A stretch of DNA of 64,000 nt from Olsenella sp. kh2p3. GTDB taxonomy: Bacteria; Actinomycetota; Coriobacteriia; Coriobacteriales; Atopobiaceae. Shown here in pieces: positions 46,828-55,820 of the stretch. The stretch covers positions 42,214-106,213 of the forward strand of contig FPKD01000008.1 in NCBI GenBank assembly GCA_900119625.1, written 5' to 3'. Position 1 is the first letter of the stretch; every line of letters begins with the position of its first letter. The notes beneath the pieces were generated by a model. That model was not told where the DNA came from and ran no database searches. It was given only the letters and a program-made list of their open reading frames with translations. Made by a program: the position numbers and the translations under genes.

Positions 46828-48681
46828 ATGATCTACCTCTCCCAACTCCTGGGAAACCCGGTTCTCGACCTCAACGGCGAGAAGATAGGCACCGTTTCTG
46901 ACCTGGGCATCGCCACTGGCGAAGTCTTTCCCCGCGTCACCAGCCTTGCGTTCATGGGCCCCGGCCACACCCCGTTCATGATCAGCTGGCGCAAGTACGT
47001 CGACACCTACGACGAGCACGAGGTGCACCTTAAGGTCGTCGCCACCGACATCCGCTTCTCCTACCTGCAGCCCAACGAGGTCCTTCTCGCGCGAGACATT
47101 CTCAACAAGCAAATTGTTGATACCCGCGGCATGCGCGTGGTGCGCGTTAACGACCTCAAGCTCTCGGACACCAACTCCTCTCAGCTGCGCCTCCTTGGCG
47201 CCGAGGTGGGCATCCGCGGCATCCTGCGCTCGCTTTCCCCCGGCATCGAGCGGCTGGCGCTGCGCATTGCGCACACGTTTGGCAAGCAGCTTCCCGAGAA
47301 GATCATCGCGTGGAGCTACATGGACCTCGTCGAGCGCGACCTCTCCGACGTCAAGCTCTCGGTCTCGCACAAGACCCTCGACGACATGCACCCCGCCGAC
47401 ATCGCAGACATCATCGAGCGCCTTGACCCGCGCCTGCGCGGGCAGGTCTTTGCCCAGCTCGACGACGAGCAGCGCGCCGGCGCCATGGCCGAGCTGGACG
47501 ACGACGCCATGGCCGCACAGATCATGGGCAGCATGGACGAAGCCGATGCATCGCGAATCCTCTCCGAGATGGACCCGGACGACGCAGCCGAGCTTGTTTC
47601 GGAGCTCGACTACGACAAGGCCGAGAAGCTCCTCAAGCTCATGGGCGTCAACGAGCAGAAGGCCATTCGCCAGCTTTTGGGCTACCGCGAGGACACCGCC
47701 GGCCGCATCATGACCTCCGAGGTGGTCTCGCTTCCCGAGGACAAGACCGTTGCCGACGCCGTCGAGCGCCTGCGCGGGCTGGACGAGGACTTCGAGAGCG
47801 TGCGCTACGTCTATCTCACCGACGAGGACGAGAAGCTCTCCGGCGTGATCACGCTGGGACGCCTTATCGTGTCTGACCCGGACACCCACCTGGAGGACAT
47901 TGCCACCACTGAGCTCAAGACCGCCAGCCCCGAGGACGACCAGGAGGACGTGGCCCAGGACATCGCCAAGTACAACCTGCTGGCCATGCCCGTTGTCTCT
48001 GACGAGGGCAAGCTGCTGGGCATTGTCACCGTCGACGACGCCCTGGACGTCCTGGAGGAGGAGCACGCCGAGGACCTGCAGATTGCCGGCGGCACCAGCT
48101 CTGACGCGGACGGCACCGAACACGCGCACGACCTGGTGTGGCTGCTTCGCCGAAACGCCTGGTTCTTCTTCTGGATCGTTGCCACGGCCATCATTTCCTT
48201 TGCGTTCAAGACCGACACCAGCACCTTCACGGTGGCGCTTCTCGCCTGTGCGGCAATGCCGCTCGCCCTTGTGGTGGCCGACGACTCCGTGAGCTATGTC
48301 ACCAACTTCTTCCTGGAGAACGACCCGGACGACGAGGACTCGCCCTCTACGCTTGGCTTCACGCTGCGCAGCATTGGGACTGGCCTTGTCTTTGCCTTCA
48401 TCTGCACGCTGCTGGTGCTTGCCTTTGTGAGCCTTGCGCTGCCGGACGCCTCCGACGCCGCGCTGGCACATGCGCTTCGCCTGGGATTTACCGCCGCGGC
48501 CATCTCGGTGCTGGTCTCGTTCGCCCTTACGCCCATCTACCTGGTGATTCTTCGCAAGCGTGACGAGAGGAACCAGGAGACCTCGGGTTTTGCGCTCGCC
48601 CTCATCTCTATGATCGTCGCCGCCGTGGTGTTTGCCATCGCCATCGCCGTGACCGGCACGACCGGAATCGTCCTGGGGTAG
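46828..48681 (+). CDS. MgtE-like protein: PRC barrel, MgtE_N, CBS pair and membrane domain
   Basis: A 617-residue protein. Residues 1-150 have PRC-barrel-like sequence (LGNPVLDLNGEKIGTVSDLGI). About 165-270 is the MgtE N domain (HPADIADIIERLDPRLRGQVF, then MDPDDAAELVSELD). About 285-410 is a CBS pair (IMTSEVVSLPEDKTV and LLAMPVVSDEGKLLGIVTVDDALD). About five TM helices follow from 435. The magnesium-sensing parts are MgtE-like but the membrane part is diverged. It ends three bases before an NRAMP-related gene. Probably magnesium transport or gating. Confidence 0.85.
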   Translation: MIYLSQLLGNPVLDLNGEKIGTVSDLGIATGEVFPRVTSLAFMGPGHTPFMISWRKYVDTYDEHEVHLKVVATDIRFSYLQPNEVLLARDILNKQIVDTRGMRVVRVNDLKLSDTNSSQLRLLGAEVGIRGILRSLSPGIERLALRIAHTFGKQLPEKIIAWSYMDLVERDLSDVKLSVSHKTLDDMHPADIADIIERLDPRLRGQVFAQLDDEQRAGAMAELDDDAMAAQIMGSMDEADASRILSEMDPDDAAELVSELDYDKAEKLLKLMGVNEQKAIRQLLGYREDTAGRIMTSEVVSLPEDKTVADAVERLRGLDEDFESVRYVYLTDEDEKLSGVITLGRLIVSDPDTHLEDIATTELKTASPEDDQEDVAQDIAKYNLLAMPVVSDEGKLLGIVTVDDALDVLEEEHAEDLQIAGGTSSDADGTEHAHDLVWLLRRNAWFFFWIVATAIISFAFKTDTSTFTVALLACAAMPLALVVADDSVSYVTNFFLENDPDDEDSPSTLGFTLRSIGTGLVFAFICTLLVLAFVSLALPDASDAALAHALRLGFTAAAISVLVSFALTPIYLVILRKRDERNQETSGFALALISMIVAAVVFAIAIAVTGTTGIVLG

Positions 48682-48684
48682 CCC

Positions 48685-49944
48685 ATGGCAGAGGCAAAGA
48701 ACAGCACTAAGAAGACAACCAAGCAGGCCGGACGCTTTGCGATTCTCGCAGCCATGGGGCCGGGCCTTCTCACCGCCATGGCCGGCAATGACGCTGGCGG
48801 CATCGCGACGTACTCCTCGACCGGCGCCACATACGGCTACGGCATGCTCTGGACCGTGCCGCTCATGTGCATCCTGCTCATCGTGGCGCAGGAGACCGCC
48901 GCGCGTATGGGCTGCGCCACGGGCAAGGGCTTTGCGGCTCTCATCCGCGAGCAGTTTGGCGTGCGCGTCTCGGCCATTGCCATGCTTGCGCTTATCATCT
49001 CCAACTTTACGGTGACGCTCTCCGAGTTTGCCGGCATTGCCTCGGGCATGGAGCTCTTTGGCATTCCGCTGCAGGTGAGCGTGCCCATCGCGGGCATTGC
49101 CACCTGGCTTCTCACGCAAAGCGGCTCCTACCACCGCGTCGAGAAGATCCTGCTGGCGCTCTCGTGCGTGTTTCTCACCTACATCGTGAGCGGTATCATC
49201 TCCAACCCCGACTGGGGCCTGGCCCTAAAGGACACGGTGGTCCCGCAGTTCTCGAGCGACCCCGGCTACGTGTCGCTGCTGGTGGCAAACGTTGGTACCA
49301 CCATCTCGCCGTACATGCTGTTCATGGTGAGCTCCAACGTGGTCGAGAAGAACCTCAAGGGCTCCGATATCCCCGGCCAGCGCGCCGACAACGTCTCTGG
49401 CGTGATTGCGGCGGAGATCACCACCTGGTTCATCATCCTCACGACCGGCACCGTGCTCTACCCGGCAGACGTCACCGTGAACAGCGCGGCCGACGCGGCG
49501 CAGGCGCTCGTGCCGCTTGCGGGCCAGTACGCCTCGGCGCTCTTTGCGGCCGGCCTTGCGGGCGCGTCGTTCCTGGCAGCATGCGTGCTGCCCGGCATCA
49601 CGGCAAGCGCCGTGTGCGAGGCTTTCGGCTGGGAGCGCGGCGTCGACCGCAGCTGGAACGAGGCGCCGGCGTACCGCGCCATCATCACCGGCATCACGAT
49701 TCTCTCGGCGGGAATCGTACTTATCCCCAACGTTGACCTCTTTGGCATTATGATGCTGGCGCAGGTCATCAACGGCGTGCTGCTGCCGGTACTCATGGTG
49801 TGCATGGTTCTTATCGCCAGCGACAAGCGCGTCATGGGCCAGTACGTGAACGGCCACGTGTGGACGGTTCTCACGTGGTTCACCATCGTGGTGGTCATTG
49901 TGCTCACGATTATCATGTTTGTGCTGCAGGCAATGGGGTTGTAG
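48685..49944 (+). CDS. NRAMP-related divalent metal transporter (NRMT-like)
   Basis: A 419-residue LeuT-fold transporter with about 11 TM helices. In TM1 the canonical DPGN motif is replaced by AGNDAGGI. In TM6 the usual Met-Pro-His is replaced by ISPYML (ANVGTTISPYMLFM), so the Met that selects Mn/Fe is absent. This is the pattern known from Nramp-related magnesium transporters, one of which was studied from Eggerthella. By that comparison it should carry Mg(II) or Mn(II). It is the second gene of an operon with the MgtE-like protein. The ribosome site is weak. Confidence 0.87.
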   Translation: MAEAKNSTKKTTKQAGRFAILAAMGPGLLTAMAGNDAGGIATYSSTGATYGYGMLWTVPLMCILLIVAQETAARMGCATGKGFAALIREQFGVRVSAIAMLALIISNFTVTLSEFAGIASGMELFGIPLQVSVPIAGIATWLLTQSGSYHRVEKILLALSCVFLTYIVSGIISNPDWGLALKDTVVPQFSSDPGYVSLLVANVGTTISPYMLFMVSSNVVEKNLKGSDIPGQRADNVSGVIAAEITTWFIILTTGTVLYPADVTVNSAADAAQALVPLAGQYASALFAAGLAGASFLAACVLPGITASAVCEAFGWERGVDRSWNEAPAYRAIITGITILSAGIVLIPNVDLFGIMMLAQVINGVLLPVLMVCMVLIASDKRVMGQYVNGHVWTVLTWFTIVVVIVLTIIMFVLQAMGL

Positions 49945-50003
49945 GGGCTCCGCAACAGCGAACGCCGGCGCCGCAACAGCGATTCTCAGCGCACACGATT
50001 GCG

Positions 50004-50048
50004 AAAACGCTCCCTTCGGCGAGATTCTGGCGCCGGAGGGAGCGTTTT
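50004..50048. terminator. bidirectional terminator downstream of the NRAMP-related gene
   Basis: AAAACGCTCCCT pairs perfectly with AGGGAGCGTTTT, giving A- and T-runs on both sides. Confidence 0.9.
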
Positions 50049-50069
50049 GGAAGCAATCACGTACAAAGG

Positions 50070-50104
50070 GGGCCTTCCGGCGCCGACTTCTCGCCGGAAG
50101 GCCC
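50070..50104. terminator. second hairpin between converging genes, likely mtnA terminator
   Basis: GGGCCTTCCGGCG and CGCCGGAAGGCCC are a 13-base perfect stem around a nine-base loop. It lies 75 bases after the mtnA stop. Confidence 0.75.
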
Positions 50105-50178
50105 GTTGTCGCAGTTACGGCGTACGAAACCTTCGCTGCGGCGTCACCGGCCGCCGCCGGGAGCAAAGCGCCGCAGAC

Positions 50179-51252
50179 CTACAGCTCGTACGGAGCCGAA
50201 AGCAGGCCATTCTCGGTAATGATGCCCGTAATCAGACTGTGGTCGGTGACGTCGAACGCAGGGTTGAAGACGTCGACGCCCTCGGGGGCCATGCGCTCCT
50301 TGTACCACATCTCGGTGACCTCGTCGGGATCGCGCATCTCGATGGGAATCTGTGCGCCGGTGGGGGTGTCGTGGTCGATGGTCGAGCTCGGGGCGCACAC
50401 GTAGAAGGGCACGCCGTAGTGCTTGGCGAGAATAGCCACGCCCGAGGTGCCAATCTTGTTGGCCGCATCGCCGTTTGCCGCAACGCGATCGCAGCCAACA
50501 AAGACCACGTCAATGCGGCCCTGCTGCATAAGCATAGAAACCATGTTGTCGCACTGGAGCGTGGTGGTGATACCGGCATTGTAGAGCTCGAACGACGTGA
50601 GGCGCGCACCTTGGAGCAATGGGCGGGTCTCGTCGCAGTAGACATGCATATCGGTACCGGCCCAACCCTGCTCGAGCGCCGTGTACATGGGCGCCGTGGC
50701 CGTGCCGTACTTGGCGGTGGCCAGCGTGCCGGCGTTGCAGTGGGTGAGGATGCCCACGGGCTGGCCCGGCTTTCTCACCTGCTGCATGATCTTGAAGCCA
50801 ATGGCGCCAATGTTGCGGCTAATCTGCACGTCCTCCTCGCGGATGCGCAGCGACTCCTCGAAGAGCTCCTGCTTGAGCTGGTTCACAGGCAGGCCAAGGT
50901 GGTCTCGGCAGAACGCGTCCATGCGGTTGAGCGCCCAGAAAAGGTTGACGGCCGTGGGACGGGAGGTTGCGAGGTAGTCCGCAATCTCCTTGAACTGGCG
51001 ATAGAACTCCTGCTGGTCCGTGGTATCAATCTTGTTGGCGAGAACCGCGAGGCCCTCGGCAGCTGCCACGCCAATGGCGGGTGCACCGCGGACGCGCAGC
51101 TTCTTGATGGCCTCCCAGAGCTCCTCCTTGGTGTGGAGGTTGATGCGCTTCACCGTGCCAGGAAGTACCGTCTGGTCGATGATGTCCAGCGACTCCCGAT
51201 CCTCCGGCAGCTTCACCGAGATCACGCGGTCGAAGAACTCCTCTACGTTCAT
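50179..51252 (-). CDS. mtnA: S-methyl-5-thioribose-1-phosphate isomerase
   Basis: A 357-residue MtnA of the eIF2B-like fold. Active-site segments RGAPAIGVAAAEG, ILTHCNAGTLAT (Cys), VFVGCDRVAANGD (Asp) and NKIGTSGVAILA are intact. It isomerises methylthioribose phosphate in methionine salvage; related enzymes use deoxyribose or other sugars. No other salvage gene is in the window. The ATG follows GGGGAG. Confidence 0.93.
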   Translation of the reverse strand: MNVEEFFDRVISVKLPEDRESLDIIDQTVLPGTVKRINLHTKEELWEAIKKLRVRGAPAIGVAAAEGLAVLANKIDTTDQQEFYRQFKEIADYLATSRPTAVNLFWALNRMDAFCRDHLGLPVNQLKQELFEESLRIREEDVQISRNIGAIGFKIMQQVRKPGQPVGILTHCNAGTLATAKYGTATAPMYTALEQGWAGTDMHVYCDETRPLLQGARLTSFELYNAGITTTLQCDNMVSMLMQQGRIDVVFVGCDRVAANGDAANKIGTSGVAILAKHYGVPFYVCAPSSTIDHDTPTGAQIPIEMRDPDEVTEMWYKERMAPEGVDVFNPAFDVTDHSLITGIITENGLLSAPYEL

Positions 51253-51316
51253 GTGATGCTCTCCCCTTCTCCCCGGGCACCCGGGCGAGCAACGTCGCCA
51301 CAGGATGGCCCAATGA

Positions 51317-52411
51317 CTACTTGCTTGCCTTGTCGAACTCGTCCTTGAACGAGCCAAACATCTTTCCCATGCTTCCAAGGCCACGACCCAGGGCGCGGGC
51401 GGCCTCGTCCCCGGCGCTGTGGCCAGCCGCCGACTTCTTGGCCTTGGCGGTCGCGGTGGGCTTGGCTTTGGATGCGGTACCAGCGGCGGGCTTCTTCACG
51501 GCGTAGGTTGTAGGGCGAGAAGACGTGGCAGCGCGCTCCTTGGCACCGGCCTTCAGCGTGGCTGTGGGCTCGGATACGCGCACGTCGGCCGCCTCGGTGG
51601 CGGGAAGCTGGTTCTTCTCGGCGGTGGCACGCAGCTCTTCGGCCTTCTCGCGGGCGCGCTCCTCCTCATCCTCGGCGCGGGCGTCATCTATGGCGCGCTT
51701 GGCCTTGCCGAGGGCCTTGCCCAGCGCAAACGACCCCTTGTCAACGGCCTCGCTCGTCGCCTTGCCGGCCTTCTCGCCAAACTCGGCACCACGGATCTTT
51801 GCCTTTGCCGTGGCCTCGCCCGCCTTAGCGGCAAGGCCACCGTTGAGCTCCAGCTTGGAGGCCTCGTCCTTCACGATCATGCGGCCCTTGGAGTACCCCA
51901 CGAGCATGCTGGGGGGAATCTCGACCGAACCCACCAGCGCCGTTGCCATGCCACCGTCACCCACCAGGAACTTTGTCACCCTGCCCGTAGCATTGTCGAA
52001 CTCGGCGTCACCCACGTAGCCCATCTCGCGGCCGGACTCGGTGCGCGCGTCCATGCCGGCCCACATGATGCAGGAGTCCCAATCCACGCCCAGACGAGCG
52101 CGCGCCTTGTCGTCGAAGGCGTTTGCCTCGTCCACCACGCGAAAGCCCTTCTCGCAGGCAGCCAGCGAGTCGTACGCCACAAAGACGTCTTCGCGCTTGA
52201 CCATGCCGGCCACGTCCGGGCGAGCCACCAGGTAGCCCACCATGGAGCGGCCGTCAGGCGTGAACACGGCCATGTGAATCTTGCCGAGCTTGGAAAGACG
52301 CACGCCGCTCTGCTCGTCTTCGGGTGCCTTCTCGCCCTTCTTGGGCTTCTTGGGTCTGGCCTTTTTGGCGATAAAGACCTTCTTGCCCTGCATATCGCTG
52401 ATCCTGGTCAC
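51317..52411 (-). CDS. PRC-barrel domain protein
   Basis: A 364-residue protein. Two PRC-barrel-like parts lie at about 30-100 (VRLSKLGKIHMAVFTPDGRSMVGYLV) and 105-190 (GREMGYVGDAEFDNATGRVTKFLV). The C-terminal half is a low-complexity Ala/Lys/Glu helix and a final FGSFKDEF motif. PRC-barrel proteins are seen in RNA and photosynthesis-linked roles. The GTG start follows GGGGGAG. Function is unknown. It may be linked with the YtxH-like gene upstream. Confidence 0.7.
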   Translation of the reverse strand: MTRISDMQGKKVFIAKKARPKKPKKGEKAPEDEQSGVRLSKLGKIHMAVFTPDGRSMVGYLVARPDVAGMVKREDVFVAYDSLAACEKGFRVVDEANAFDDKARARLGVDWDSCIMWAGMDARTESGREMGYVGDAEFDNATGRVTKFLVGDGGMATALVGSVEIPPSMLVGYSKGRMIVKDEASKLELNGGLAAKAGEATAKAKIRGAEFGEKAGKATSEAVDKGSFALGKALGKAKRAIDDARAEDEEERAREKAEELRATAEKNQLPATEAADVRVSEPTATLKAGAKERAATSSRPTTYAVKKPAAGTASKAKPTATAKAKKSAAGHSAGDEAARALGRGLGSMGKMFGSFKDEFDKASK

Positions 52412-52567
52412 GGTATCACTCCCCCTACCGCCTGCGTGCCGGTACGGCGCGATGGCCCGCCGTGCTACGAACGGGTCACCAAACAAGCTAGCGGGGCACC
52501 CTCGGGCACCCCGCCATGTTGCGTACCCATACGCCGCTCTCGCATGAGTTCTGGCGAGACGGACGGC

Positions 52568-53014
52568 CTACTCTGCGGGCTTCTCCGCATTGTCGACAAC
52601 CTCGACGTGCACGGACTGTGCGGCCGACTCGTTGGCGGCAGCCGCGTCGCCGGCCATGCTCGAGACGCGGTCGGTCACCGTGTTCACGGCATCCGAGACC
52701 TGCGCCGACGTGCTGGAGACAGCCTCGGAGAGCGAGTCGCGGAGCTGGTCCATGCGCTCGCGGGCGAGGTCGACCTTTGCGCGAAGCTCGTCGGTCTTGG
52801 CATCGACACCAGGGCGGACGTCGCCCAGACGGTCCGAAACGCTGCGAGCGCCGCGCTCGTAGGTGTCAACGGCAGAGTCCCATGCGTCGTTCATGGCGTC
52901 GGCGGCCATGGCGCGGCTCTCCGCACCGGGGCGAGGAGCCAGCATCATGCCGGCAACGACGCCTGCAGCAGCACCAAAGACGCTGCCAAGGATGAAACTA
53001 GCGGTCTTGCTCAT
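52568..53014 (-). CDS. YtxH-domain-like protein
   Basis: A 148-residue protein. An N-terminal hydrophobic segment (ASFILGSVFGAAAGVVAGMML, residues 5-25) with APRPGAESR after it is typical of YtxH-type general-stress proteins. The rest is a helical, Ala/Ser/Asp-rich segment with heptad patterns. The start has AGGAGG. It is membrane-associated. The function is not known. Confidence 0.7.
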   Translation of the reverse strand: MSKTASFILGSVFGAAAGVVAGMMLAPRPGAESRAMAADAMNDAWDSAVDTYERGARSVSDRLGDVRPGVDAKTDELRAKVDLARERMDQLRDSLSEAVSSTSAQVSDAVNTVTDRVSSMAGDAAAANESAAQSVHVEVVDNAEKPAE

Positions 53015-53114
53015 GACATCCTCCTGTCGTTTTGGGACGCAGATGCGACCCTCTTGCTTCCAACCACAAGTTCGGCCAACAAGTGGCGCGAGCGGGGATA
53101 CCTTTTGGGACGAA

Positions 53115-53933
53115 CTACCTCACCGGACGGGGGCGCGGCATGTTCGCCATGTCCCAGTCGCCGTCATCTTGCGCGGCAGCTTCCGGCTGGGGCTCCGGCG
53201 CAGGCTCCTCGGCGACGTCGTCCGGCTCGTCGAGCTCGTCGTCTGTCACTGGAGAGTCACCCGGCACGGACACAGGCGAGACAAGCGTGGACTCGGGGCT
53301 TGCGGTGGCCATGGGGTCTTCCGGCTCCTCGGCAGGAGCGGACTCCTCGGCGAACGGAGCCTCCTCGCTGGCGGACGGCTCTTCATCTGTCGGCTCCTGC
53401 ACGTCTTCTTGGATGGGTGCGTCCTGCTCGGCGCCCTCATCGCCCTCATCAACGGGACCAGAGACGCTTTGCACCAGACCAACAATGCCATCGACAATGG
53501 CGTCTACGTCGGGCTTTGGCTCGCCGCCACCGGTGAATGCCCACTGCAGAATCCACGCGGCACTCGAGAGCGCCGACGTCACCAAAACGTCATCGGAGCA
53601 GGGGAACACCACGTCGAAGGCACGCTCGTTGCCGGCAACGGGATACGTACGCCCGCAGGTAATGTCACCTGCGATGTTTGTACGTGCGAGAAGTTCAACG
53701 GTCATGTGCTCGAGCAGGTGGGCAAGCTCGGTGTGGCCCATGCAGTCACGGAAGAGTCGACCAGAGTCCCCCATGCATACGTGGTCTGCCAACTCGGGCA
53801 TGAGATGGAAAACGCGTGCGGTGGCCTCAATGTCCTCGCTGGTCATAAGCGGGGCATTGGGGGCAATCTCCACGAGGGCGTCGAGATCCCTCGGCCCTAC
53901 CGTGACCTTTTTGATTTCCACGAGCTGGGCCAT
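53115..53933 (-). CDS. acidic protein with cyanophycin-synthetase-N-like head
   Basis: A 272-residue protein. The first 140 residues (VGPRDLDALVEIAP ... DCMGHTELAHLLEHMTVELLARTNIAGDITCGRT) recall the N-terminal domain of cyanophycin synthetase, which has a similar His/Glu helix and GRT end; no ATP-grasp or ligase domain follows. The remaining 130 residues are a long Glu/Asp/Pro-rich disordered tail. I recognise no family with certainty. The start follows GGGGAG at a good distance. Confidence 0.55.
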   Translation of the reverse strand: MAQLVEIKKVTVGPRDLDALVEIAPNAPLMTSEDIEATARVFHLMPELADHVCMGDSGRLFRDCMGHTELAHLLEHMTVELLARTNIAGDITCGRTYPVAGNERAFDVVFPCSDDVLVTSALSSAAWILQWAFTGGGEPKPDVDAIVDGIVGLVQSVSGPVDEGDEGAEQDAPIQEDVQEPTDEEPSASEEAPFAEESAPAEEPEDPMATASPESTLVSPVSVPGDSPVTDDELDEPDDVAEEPAPEPQPEAAAQDDGDWDMANMPRPRPVR

Positions 53934-54096
53934 CGTGCGGCTCCCCTTCTTTTGCGCCCGCATGTGCGGACAGGCGGTCAAGTCTAGGCTCCATTGTAGT
54001 TAAAACCCAGACTGAACCTTTGGTGCATGGCCGGACGGCGCATGCCGAGCGGCAGCGCGGGGCGGGGTCCGGTCAAGGCGCGGCCAAACGGTGCCC

Positions 54097-55605
54097 TTAG
54101 GCGCCTTGTTCCCCTTCTTCGCTGTGCGATTCGCCCGAGTCGCCCTTATGTTGCGACTTTTCACGCAATTTGGCGACGCGGGACTGAAGCAGCGCGGGTG
54201 GCGCAGGCTTGTCGGCGGACTCGGCGGGCACGACAGGGGCATCGCTCTTCTCGGGTGCCTTGTCCTTGTCGCCCTCGGAGTCGCTGGCCTGCTCACCTGT
54301 GCCTAGCTCCTTCTCTTCCGTAGGCTCCGGAGCCGTCACGCGCAGCATGGCAATGCGACGGCCTCGCATGGACTGCACGCGGAAGGTGTAGCCGTCCTTG
54401 GTTATCACGTCACCGGGATGCGGGAGCTTGTCGGCCATATCGGTGATGAAGCCGGCGATGGTCTCATACTCCTCGTTGTCCTCTACCGGCCAGCCAAGAT
54501 CGATGGCGTCATCCAGCGAGAAGCGCCCGTCGACGAGCCACTCGCGGTCCGAAAGCTTGGTGAGGTACTTGTTGTCTGGGTCGAACTCGTCCTCGATCTC
54601 GCCCACAATCTCCTCGACGATGTCCTCGATCGTGATGACGCCAGCCGTGCCACCGTACTCGTCCACCACGATGACCATCTGGTCGTGGCTCGACTGCATC
54701 TCGGAGAGCAGCGGGATGATGTCCTTGGTGTCAGGCACAAAGTCCGGCGTGCGCATGTGGCGCGAGATCTTCTCGGCACCACGGCCGTCATCGATGATGG
54801 GCGAGATGAGGTCCTTGATGTGGGCGATGCCCACGATGCGGTCCACATTGCCGCGATAGATGGGGATGCGGCTGAAGCCGGTGCGGCGCATGACGGAGAG
54901 CACCTCGTTGAGCGCGGCGTCCTCGCGCATGGCGCACATGTCCACGCGCGGCACCATGACCTCGCGGGCGATGGTGTCGCCCAGGTCGATGACCTCGTGA
55001 ATCATCGACTTCTCCTCGTCGGAGAGCTCGTCGGAGTCGGTGACCATGTACTTGATCTCGTCCTCCGAGACCTCCTGGCGATCCTCGGTGGACTTCACGT
55101 GTAGCAGGCGCGCGATGCCGTTGGCACTTGCGGAGGTGAGCCAGATCAGCGGTTTGACGGCGTGCGAGAAGCCGCGCAGGAAGCCGGCGACGCGTTTGGA
55201 GACGCCTTCGGCGTCGGCCATGGCGATGCGCTTGGGCACAAGCTCACCCACCACGATGGAAAAGTACGAAACGATGAGGGTAATGAGTACCGTGGCCAGG
55301 CCGTTTGCGATGCCAAGGTCCATGCCAAAGCCAGAGAGCCACATGCCAAACGGCTCGGAGAGGCTGGTAGCGGCAAACGCGGACGAGAAGAAACCAACGA
55401 GCGTGATGGCAACCTGGATGGCGGCGAGGAACTGCGTTGGATCCTCGATCATGTCCGCTGCGGTGGCTGCCCTGGCGTCACCCTCCTCTGCGTCATGATC
55501 TAGCAGCACCTTCCTGGCGGTGGAAAGTGCCATCTCCGACATCGAGAAGTACCCGTTCACAAGGGTGAGCAGAAACGTGACGAGAATCGATAAGGCTATG
55601 TCCAT
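54097..55605 (-). CDS. CorC/HlyC-family transporter-associated protein (CNNM, CBS, CorC domains)
   Basis: A 502-residue protein. A DUF21/CNNM membrane part with about four TM helices (LVNGYFSMSEMALSTAR, FLAAIQVAITLVGFFSSAFA, ISYFSIVVGELVPKRIA) runs to about 170. A CBS pair at about 210-320 (REVMVPRVDMCAMREDA, and MVIVVDEYGGTAGVITIEDIVEEIVGEI) and the CorC_HlyC domain at about 330-425 follow. A long acidic tail comes last. Such proteins are linked to Mg/Co efflux. The start at 55605 has AAGGAGG 14 bases ahead, which is far. Confidence 0.9.
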   Translation of the reverse strand: MDIALSILVTFLLTLVNGYFSMSEMALSTARKVLLDHDAEEGDARAATAADMIEDPTQFLAAIQVAITLVGFFSSAFAATSLSEPFGMWLSGFGMDLGIANGLATVLITLIVSYFSIVVGELVPKRIAMADAEGVSKRVAGFLRGFSHAVKPLIWLTSASANGIARLLHVKSTEDRQEVSEDEIKYMVTDSDELSDEEKSMIHEVIDLGDTIAREVMVPRVDMCAMREDAALNEVLSVMRRTGFSRIPIYRGNVDRIVGIAHIKDLISPIIDDGRGAEKISRHMRTPDFVPDTKDIIPLLSEMQSSHDQMVIVVDEYGGTAGVITIEDIVEEIVGEIEDEFDPDNKYLTKLSDREWLVDGRFSLDDAIDLGWPVEDNEEYETIAGFITDMADKLPHPGDVITKDGYTFRVQSMRGRRIAMLRVTAPEPTEEKELGTGEQASDSEGDKDKAPEKSDAPVVPAESADKPAPPALLQSRVAKLREKSQHKGDSGESHSEEGEQGA

Positions 55606-55820
55606 GCGCGAGTGCGCAACCTCCTTGGACGACGCGGATGCGGCTGCAGTGCCTGGTGGTGGCAGTCGCGACGGTTTCCTAATTCTATAAGAATTACCCA
55701 GTTCACGCGGAGTTGCGCACAAGACGTAACTCAATCGGCGCGAGCCACGCATCCGCGAGGGCATCACACGCGGCTGATACCATCTTGGGCTCAACAGGCC
55801 ACGCCAAGGGAGGGAGCGCA

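Noticed and set aside
46678..49134. 818-residue open frame opposite the MgtE/NRAMP genes
   Set aside because: Shadow of two well-supported genes; His/Arg-rich low-complexity peptide.
53029..54003. 323-residue plus-strand frame opposite the acidic protein
   Set aside because: Ser-rich complement of the Glu/Asp tail; not a real gene.
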